Source: Glandiceps talaboti (taxonomy: Eukaryota > Hemichordata > Enteropneusta > Spengelidae). From it: 64,000 nucleotides of DNA. Numbering within the stretch: the first letter of the stretch is position 1; each line of letters opens with the position of its first letter. The notes under the pieces were generated by a model that saw nothing but the letters and a program-made list of their open reading frames with translations, did no database searches and was not told where the DNA came from. This document shows, piece by piece, positions 57,119 to 64,000 of this stretch. The stretch lies in assembly GCF_964340395.1 (NCBI RefSeq), contig NC_135560.1, positions 21,644,175 to 21,708,174 on the forward strand, written 5' to 3'. Made by a program: the position numbers and the translations under genes.

Positions 57119-60100
57119 TCTGTATTGTGCTGTGCTGTCTTGCAAAGCCTTTAGGGATGTTATTATATTGTGTCATGAAATGCTATCGTTTGCTCACTTT
57201 GTTAAACTTGGTTCCCCTCTTTATTTACTGTTAACTACAAGCTAAAATACGTATCTCAGTATTGATGGGATCTTTGAACTAACCTTCCCATTGGACCATT
57301 ATCTCAATATTATACAATTCAATTGAACTTTCGGACCGAGTCGTAATCAACCTCTAAATAGCATTGAAAGTAGGACATTTATTATATAATACTTTGATAT
57401 AAACTGAAGCCATTAGTCCAAGTACTGTTCGTCACAAACTTAAGACTAGTCAAGAATTAAGATTAAGTTGACTAGACTGGGGTGTACTATAGCGGAACAT
57501 GTTTCTGTTTCCTATAATCACGACGACTGATTTATGCGAGATATATTTATACTCATATAATCTTTACATGCAATGTCGGTAAATATAAATCTAATACATA
57601 AAGCTGATTTATTCACAGATTTTAATAAATCCTGTTTACCATCTAGGCTGATAAATATTATTCTACTGTGGAATTGTGAAATTCCCAAATTATCAAAAAA
57701 CCTTTTCAAATCGCATATATTTGATGAACACCGTGGTAGGAATTAATACACATTACAGATAAAGGCGATACATGTATTTGAGCATACGTTGTATGTAATT
57801 TTGTATCCGATGTTTGCGCTTAATATCACGTCAATATATACATTGCAAAGAGATGTAACGGAGACGGGAAACTTTGCTGCTAGTCAAATACACGCAACTG
57901 CTACGTTTACATAACTAAAGAATGAGGTAGTGAAATGTGTAGCTGGGGATGGAATAGTAGTGAGTGGCAATAAGTCGCTTCGGTATCTTATCAAAATTGA
58001 AAAGACCAAAATTGGTTGAATGGATTCTATGCAGATCTATTTCCAAATTAAACTGCTATTTAAAGCTAGAGGTCCTGCAACGATTGCGTTGATTTGGACG
58101 AAGGCTAATTGGCAATTAAAGCTGTTGCGATCGACACGACCCATGGTTATAGTTATAATGTGTTTAAATGCTAGGAAATCGGTTAAATAACATGACCAAA
58201 TAAAAATAACTCGCTCAGAAAGGGACTTGTGAATTTTGATTACCGCGACTAATGAAGCCTGTATGGATGTTGATGGCATTATGGACGCTTATTGCTTAGA
58301 TACGGTTCTTGGTGCCATTGTTCATCTTTGGAAGACCAGGAAATTGACTCGGCATTCTAATGAAATGTCGTGGCAATAGCTAGCTTCGATTGTGTACGTC
58401 CAAAGAATTGCCTGCGTTGTCAAATGCCCTTATAACAATCAGACAATAGAGGATAGGTCGTTGGCAAGGGTGTCGCTCCCATGGCCATTGATCACCGCTT
58501 TTTATTCATTGTAGACCTCTCATTCACATCTCTCACATTGTAGTAATTTGTTTGCAAACTTGTCGTTTACAAGCGAGTTATTTTATTCTGATTTTTTTTT
58601 CTCTCTCTCTCTCTCTCACTAAAATAGATGGCTTCCGAATATTCTGTGACTTCTACTACAATTTTCCAAAGTTTCAGAATTAGATTCAGGCGTCATTCGC
58701 ATACAGAATCGACATGTTTTATTTATACCACACAGTTGATAATTCAAATCCTAATTTTTAAGCGTGCTAGTATTTGATATATGTAGGGTGGATATTTTGT
58801 GTGATTAGTACGAGCCTTATCATTTGAATACGTGGTATTTTAGAGCGTCGAAATGATCAACTGAGTGTTGTTCATTTTGTATTATACTTTCTTTTGCGAA
58901 GCAAGACAGGACTTTGTCACTTTCTAGTTCTTGCTTAATTTACATTTGGAAGATGACAAAATTAGGAACAAGTTGGCAGCCATTTTGCCGGTTTATTGTG
59001 TGAAGAACGAGGTTTACTAAGAACAGTAAGAGAAGATTTAAATTGCAACACAAACTGACTGGCATTCAGAAATTCATCTGTGTTTACCGACATCATGGTT
59101 AAACCATTGACATTTCCCTATGGTTGCATAGAATCTCCTGTCAAATGTAAGCCTACAACAATATAGTGAAATGGGTGCAAACTGGAATAAACAATAACAT
59201 GTACAGAGGACAGAGGCAACGTACATGGCATTGCTTAGTTCATCTCACATCATAACACGACCTTTGAACTAGAAACTGATTTCTCGAATAGCAAAAAAAA
59301 AAATATCTCAACCCAAATCCATTGGAAAAGAATGTATCTGAATAGCATACCCAAAATGTCTGTCTGTGTTTATTCATATGAAAAATTCATGCGAAATCAA
59401 ATCAAATTATCTATGGCATATATCTAGTGAAATATTTATACAAAAATAAGATAAAGCTAGGATAATTTAATGAAATCTAATTTGCATATTACTGCACAGC
59501 TCTGTTTAGAGTTGAAATATGAAAATCCTAGTAAGACTCGTTGCTATGCTGTCATACTTGTTTACATTTTATATTGTAACGATTTCAAATATGAATATGA
59601 ATATGAATATGATTACATTGAATGGCGTTGTATTATTCATCCAGATCATTCTAATAATGTGTATAAACTAAACTGTAAATAACCTATGCTCTTCCCGTCA
59701 TCACTTTTTTTATTGTAGTGTACTGAGACAGATAGGTTTTATTACAGAGCATAAACTGGCCCGACATAGCATATCGTTAAATTTGACGAGCGATCGCAAT
59801 TTTAATTCTTTGAAACAATATACTTACTTGGGCTTACTTTCATCTTTGTTCATCAATTGTATGTTGGTGACGCATGAAAGGTACATCCCAAGGGCAGTGA
59901 TCGGGTGAGCAAAGTCACATAATTGTGTATCATGCCCATGAGCGTAAACAGGTTAACGAATCTGATTTAGGTAATTGCATTGTATTTAAAAGTAGTACAG
60001 TCTCTAACCAATACCCTATTGCCAGCTAAGGTAAAATTTACGATATGAATGTCTATAACACACAACTGAGAAGAAGATCTACAAGGGTAGTTTGATATAC

Positions 60101-60860
60101 TAGTAAATAGAGACAACATCAAAAGGGGATCTGATATAATAGATACAACATGAACATCTGATATAAATGAAGAAGTCACGAGTCGATAGCTGAGCCAGTG
60201 TGGTTTCTCTCTCTCGATTTTCTGGGACTGTCAAAACATTACTTCATTTTAAAATTATATCTATCTGAAGATCAGTTGCGAGACATCATGATGATTTAGT
60301 GGTTAGAATGAAATAATATTATAAAGTATAGACATAAGTACTAGACATCCAAATCCATTTAATGACACACTTGTAAAAGGACCCAAACCACAGTGACTAA
60401 AATTGCGATTTTACGATAATGAGAAAGATACAATACCTAACAAATATTTGCACCCTATGAAGCATACGACTCACATATTTTGAATTATTTTATATTTTTC
60501 TAAATTCATATTTATTTTGTTTTTCAGTATATAAATAAACCTTATCCCAATATTCTGTATCTTACAAATCTAACGTCCACGAATCATGATTTTCATTAGC
60601 TTTTGTTTACGACATTTCTTTTATCGACATTTAGTGTGACGTCATCAACTATGACGTCACAGACTGAGCTCTCCTATCCACAGCCAACGCATCATTATAT
60701 ATTATGTTACAAAAAAAATTCCATTAACAAGGAAATGCCAGGACGTTTTAATCAAACTTCTGACATTTTAAACAGTCTGTCATTAGTTTCGATGAAAAAT
60801 TAATCAACATATCAGGTTGCACCAAGTGATAAAACTTATTATTTAGGGATAATTTTTACG

Positions 60861-60956
60861 ATGTATGTATGTATGTATGTATGTATGTATGTATGTATGT
60901 ATGTATGTATGTATGTATGTATGTATGTATGTATGTATGTATGTATGTATGTATGT
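60861..60956. repeat. (ATGT)n microsatellite
   Basis: About 24 copies of ATGT, the complement of the TACA arrays at 14152 and 31993. Confidence 0.97.
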
Positions 60957-62182
60957 GTTTCCGTCTATCTGTGTTATTATGTAAGAGTAAACATCACCAT
61001 ATCTACAACGTATAGAGGACCATGCCAATCGTTGATTAATAATAATATATTTGCCATCTTGACCAAATTACCATTTAGATATAGGAATTGTCATAATCAT
61101 CTCAACTGTCATACAGAATGCACATCACATCCACTGAAACATCAACCATTGAACATGTACATGTAGATATATTGTATAGTTCGGTAGCAGTTACTAGTAA
61201 TATTCATTGTTTGTTACTGGAAAATGATAACAGAATTATATGACTTGGTGCACTGTCTTAGCAATAGTGTTTTACTATAACGATGATTTAATGAATTCCT
61301 TCATCTTTCTCATCCATGTTTTGATTTTTTTAAATTTTGGCGGGGACTGAGGGGAAGGTTGCGGTTGGGGGGGGGGTCGTGGTGGGATATGTGGGTCATT
61401 GATAACCCCAAGTTAATACAACATCTTCTAATTTCTCAGTAGTCTTTCCACTTCTGATGATAAAGAGAAAATTCATAGCTCTTATTACCAGTGAATATTT
61501 TACATAGACATTTAACAAACCGGGGTTGATTGAATATTATTACTATTTGACAGGTGACACAACAACACAGGGGTTGTAAACTGATTTCAAAAATTTTCAC
61601 AAGCGAAAAATATAAGGCCAAATAAAAAAGTGTTTGATTCCGATAACCCGACCGACCATAGCCTGCCTACCCTGAACATTTTTTTTCAACATTCATAAAG
61701 GTAAAAGTGGTGAGATTTTACGCCTATTCCCATGTACTTTTTTTCCAAAGTATATCTGTTCAATTTTTTTATAATCCCATTCCAGAGAAACAAAGTCTTT
61801 TAAAGTGACACAAGCGGAGTTAAATTTATAAGTTTTTACTCAAATGAAAATATTAAGACTGTAAGTTGAACAGGACAGTTTGCATATTATGTTCATGTAC
61901 TTCACATGATTACAATTATAGTTGTCTTTGTTTACTTCATTTACACCTCATCAAAACCATCACAGAAGTATTGTGACCAACAAGTATCTTGTCTTAGCGT
62001 TGAAGCAATGTATAAAATAAAAACAAAAACGAAAAAAAAAACGACATAAAATAAAATTCCGGCCTACCTACCCCATTTTCTGAGGTCATGTTATCGAAAA
62101 CAGACATTGTTTATATTACCCTAAATTCTAATTGCAAGCTTAGAGGCAGAATCACCTTTAATTAGACGACAAGTAAAATTAT

Positions 62183-62285
<103 letters not shown>

Positions 62286-63096
62286 TATCAGCCAATGTAA
62301 TACACACATGAAATAAACACACATGATACCATGTAACTCTGATATCTAATCAATTTCTAAGGTAAGTTTTTATTAATATATTTAATATTAACTACATAAA
62401 CGAATCAATAATGGTACGGTCTATTCAAATCAAATGTCTCAATGACACCAAGTCGTTGTCGTTTACAATTGGTTACAAAAAAAGAATAGAAACAGTGAAT
62501 TCGCTAAGATCGATGCTGGGGCACGTTCTTTTGCACCGTGTCCCCTTCAAATTGAGACATAGCATGAAAAGGAACAAAGACATGGAAAAAACTCGCCCTT
62601 TTTGTCAGGGAGGTTGAAGCTGACAATTGTGTTCAATTCTTGACTCAAAATGTACCAGGCTTTTGAACGCATGGCACGACAGTCGTGGCACACGTGTTGG
62701 CGATTTGTTATACTTCAACAAGGATCTATTATATTGTATTCGCTGTCAGACAGTAATGTTACTGGTTTATACCACAGCGACAGCGATTTACACAAAGAAC
62801 AGAGACAGACAGAATAAACTAATTCGAAACAACATCAATGAAGTTTAAAATTTTCACAACATACACATTTGTCAAAAAAAACAGAATAGATCCTATCATA
62901 GATGAGCTCTGAAAAAGACGAATACAAATGGACTGCATGGATAATTACTTAAAAGACGTCCTCTAACTTCTCTATCCGTATTTGATTTACAAATAAATAT
63001 TTCGGGAAGTATAATACAAGAGTATGGGTTGACATGAGTCAAAAGTAAAAAGGGTTAAACGGTTTTTTTTTCTTTCTCTCAAATTTGTCTCAAAAG

Positions 63097-63675
63097 TTAT
63101 CTGAATCCTCCATTTAATGTGACACTGTGTTCCAAAGCTTTTCTCCGAAGCGCGGCGATGCTTGTACCCCTCCACATTTCATTGGGATCTGGTGAATTGC
63201 ACGACATTGGCGAACTGGTTACAGTGACGTTTGTCGGCGATGAACCAGATAGCCCCGAAGACGTTGACATAGTTGACATGGTTGACATGGACGACATGGA
63301 CGGCATTCCCCCTCCAAAAGTTGACTGGTACATCGGAGGTTGGACGGAGCCGTTACTCGTGACAATGCCTGAACCTAAACCATTACACGACTGGTTCATC
63401 CCACCTGTCGCACCGCCTTGGTGGCCGGATAACGATTGTCCAATTCCCGGCTGGCGGGGAAGAGTTGGTGGGAGCGTAAGGGGTGGTGCACTCCCCATTT
63501 GGGTTGGCATGGGTGGCCAGCGGTTGTCGTTTGTGTGAAATGAACATAGGGAGTCCCCCATCGCTGATGGGAACTGTGGTAGACCATGTGTTGGTAGCAG
63601 AGCTCCTGGGGTACGGAACACATTGGTTTGCTTCTTGCGCTTCTTCCACTTAGCACGGCGGTTCTGGAACCATAC
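63097..63675 (-). CDS. otp: Orthopedia homeobox gene, last coding exon (partial gene)
   Basis: The exon runs from the acceptor (TTACGGCAG|GTATGG, exon base 63675) to TAA at 63097, 192 residues; the gene continues beyond the window. It opens with the end of the homeodomain, [15 protein letters not shown] (positions 47 onward, Gln50). The intron thus lies between homeodomain residues 46 and 47, the usual paired-class place. Then comes the Otp-specific block [35 protein letters not shown], a Pro/Gly/Ser/Met-rich region with short [10 protein letters not shown] repeats, and a C-terminal OAR motif ([17 protein letters not shown]). Known role: a transcription factor needed for hypothalamic and neuroendocrine neurons in vertebrates, expressed in larval and ectodermal neural tissue in other animals. 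Identification rests on the flank blocks as well as the homeodomain and is firm. Confidence 0.95.
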   Translation of the reverse strand, partial: VWFQNRRAKWKKRKKQTNVFRTPGALLPTHGLPQFPSAMGDSLCSFHTNDNRWPPMPTQMGSAPPLTLPPTLPRQPGIGQSLSGHQGGATGGMNQSCNGLGSGIVTSNGSVQPPMYQSTFGGGMPSMSSMSTMSTMSTSSGLSGSSPTNVTVTSSPMSCNSPDPNEMWRGTSIAALRRKALEHSVTLNGGFR

Positions 63676-63785
63676 CTGCCGTAAAATGAAAGGAAAGAGG
63701 GTATAAATTTACAGTTTAGAAATTTATCTGACGTAAGGGAAGGAAGAAGGAGATGACGAAGATAGGGATTAAACCAAGTGAACGG

Positions 63786-63797
63786 GGGGGGGGGAAG

Positions 63798-63852
<55 letters not shown>
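63786..63852. repeat. (G)n and (GAT)n repeats in the otp homeobox intron
   Basis: A G run (63786-63794) followed by about 18 copies of a GAT/ATG trinucleotide. It lies about 125 bases upstream of the otp exon in transcript sense, inside the homeobox intron. Poly-Met and poly-Ser frames here are artefacts. Confidence 0.95.
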
Positions 63853-63853
<1 letters not shown>

Positions 63854-64000
63854 GTAACCACGATGTTGTTATTTGTGGTGGTACTATGGTGGTACTATGG
63901 TGATAGTGGCGGTAGCGGTAGTGATGGTGATGTGGTTTGGGATGGGGCGATGGTGGAGAGGAGACACGGATTACTTGTATAGATAATGTAAACATGAAAT

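Noticed and set aside
56816-57245. Thr-Gln-His-Asn-rich and Cys-Val-Leu-rich frames
   Set aside because: Translations of the TTGTG pentanucleotide array and its flanks.
63119-63538. 139-residue plus-strand frame antisense to otp
   Set aside because: A shadow of the GC-richer otp exon; the minus strand carries the homeodomain and OAR motifs.

Overview
The window is animal nuclear DNA: AT-rich, with spliced genes on both strands, introns with GT/AG borders and very many microsatellites. No ribosomal, tRNA, CRISPR, phage or retroviral feature is evident. The gene content suggests an invertebrate deuterostome. An Otp homeobox gene with the paired-class intron, an ST6GALNAC1/2-type sialyltransferase and a Mab-21/cGAS-like gene would suit a hemichordate, cephalochordate or echinoderm. 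A hemichordate is only a guess; nothing here fixes the species.

Layout: (1) 278-2538, minus: a two-exon tetraspanin-like gene. (2) 6676-6945, minus: a small two-helix membrane protein. (3) 9867-18022, minus: a nine-exon sialyltransferase of the ST6GALNAC1/2 type (GT29), whose exon phases all agree and which carries sialylmotifs L, S, III and VS. (4) 18-28.7 kb: no convincing gene; it holds MITE-like hairpin elements and microsatellites. (5) 28773-31071, plus: a two-exon Mab-21 domain / cGAS-like protein. (6) 35650-37365, plus: the 3' part of a highly charged coiled-coil gene of unknown function. (7) 38450-44523, plus: a five-exon prenylcysteine oxidase (PCYOX1-like) gene, with a reading-frame anomaly in exon 3, a decayed duplicate of exon 4 in intron 3, and a 130-bp near-perfect palindrome in intron 4. 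(8) 44.6-63.1 kb: an 18-kb stretch with no confident gene, lying 3' of (9) 63097-63675, minus: the last exon of orthopedia (otp), whose 5' exons lie beyond the window.

The genes do not form one pathway. The tetraspanin, sialyltransferase and prenylcysteine oxidase are membrane, Golgi and lysosome proteins. Mab-21-like genes belong to the cGAS-like receptor superfamily. Otp is a neuroendocrine patterning factor, and the gene-poor flank beside it is a plausible regulatory domain. Short palindromic (foldback/MITE) elements recur through the window. One ~235-bp family is present twice, once between genes and once in intron 3 of the oxidase gene.
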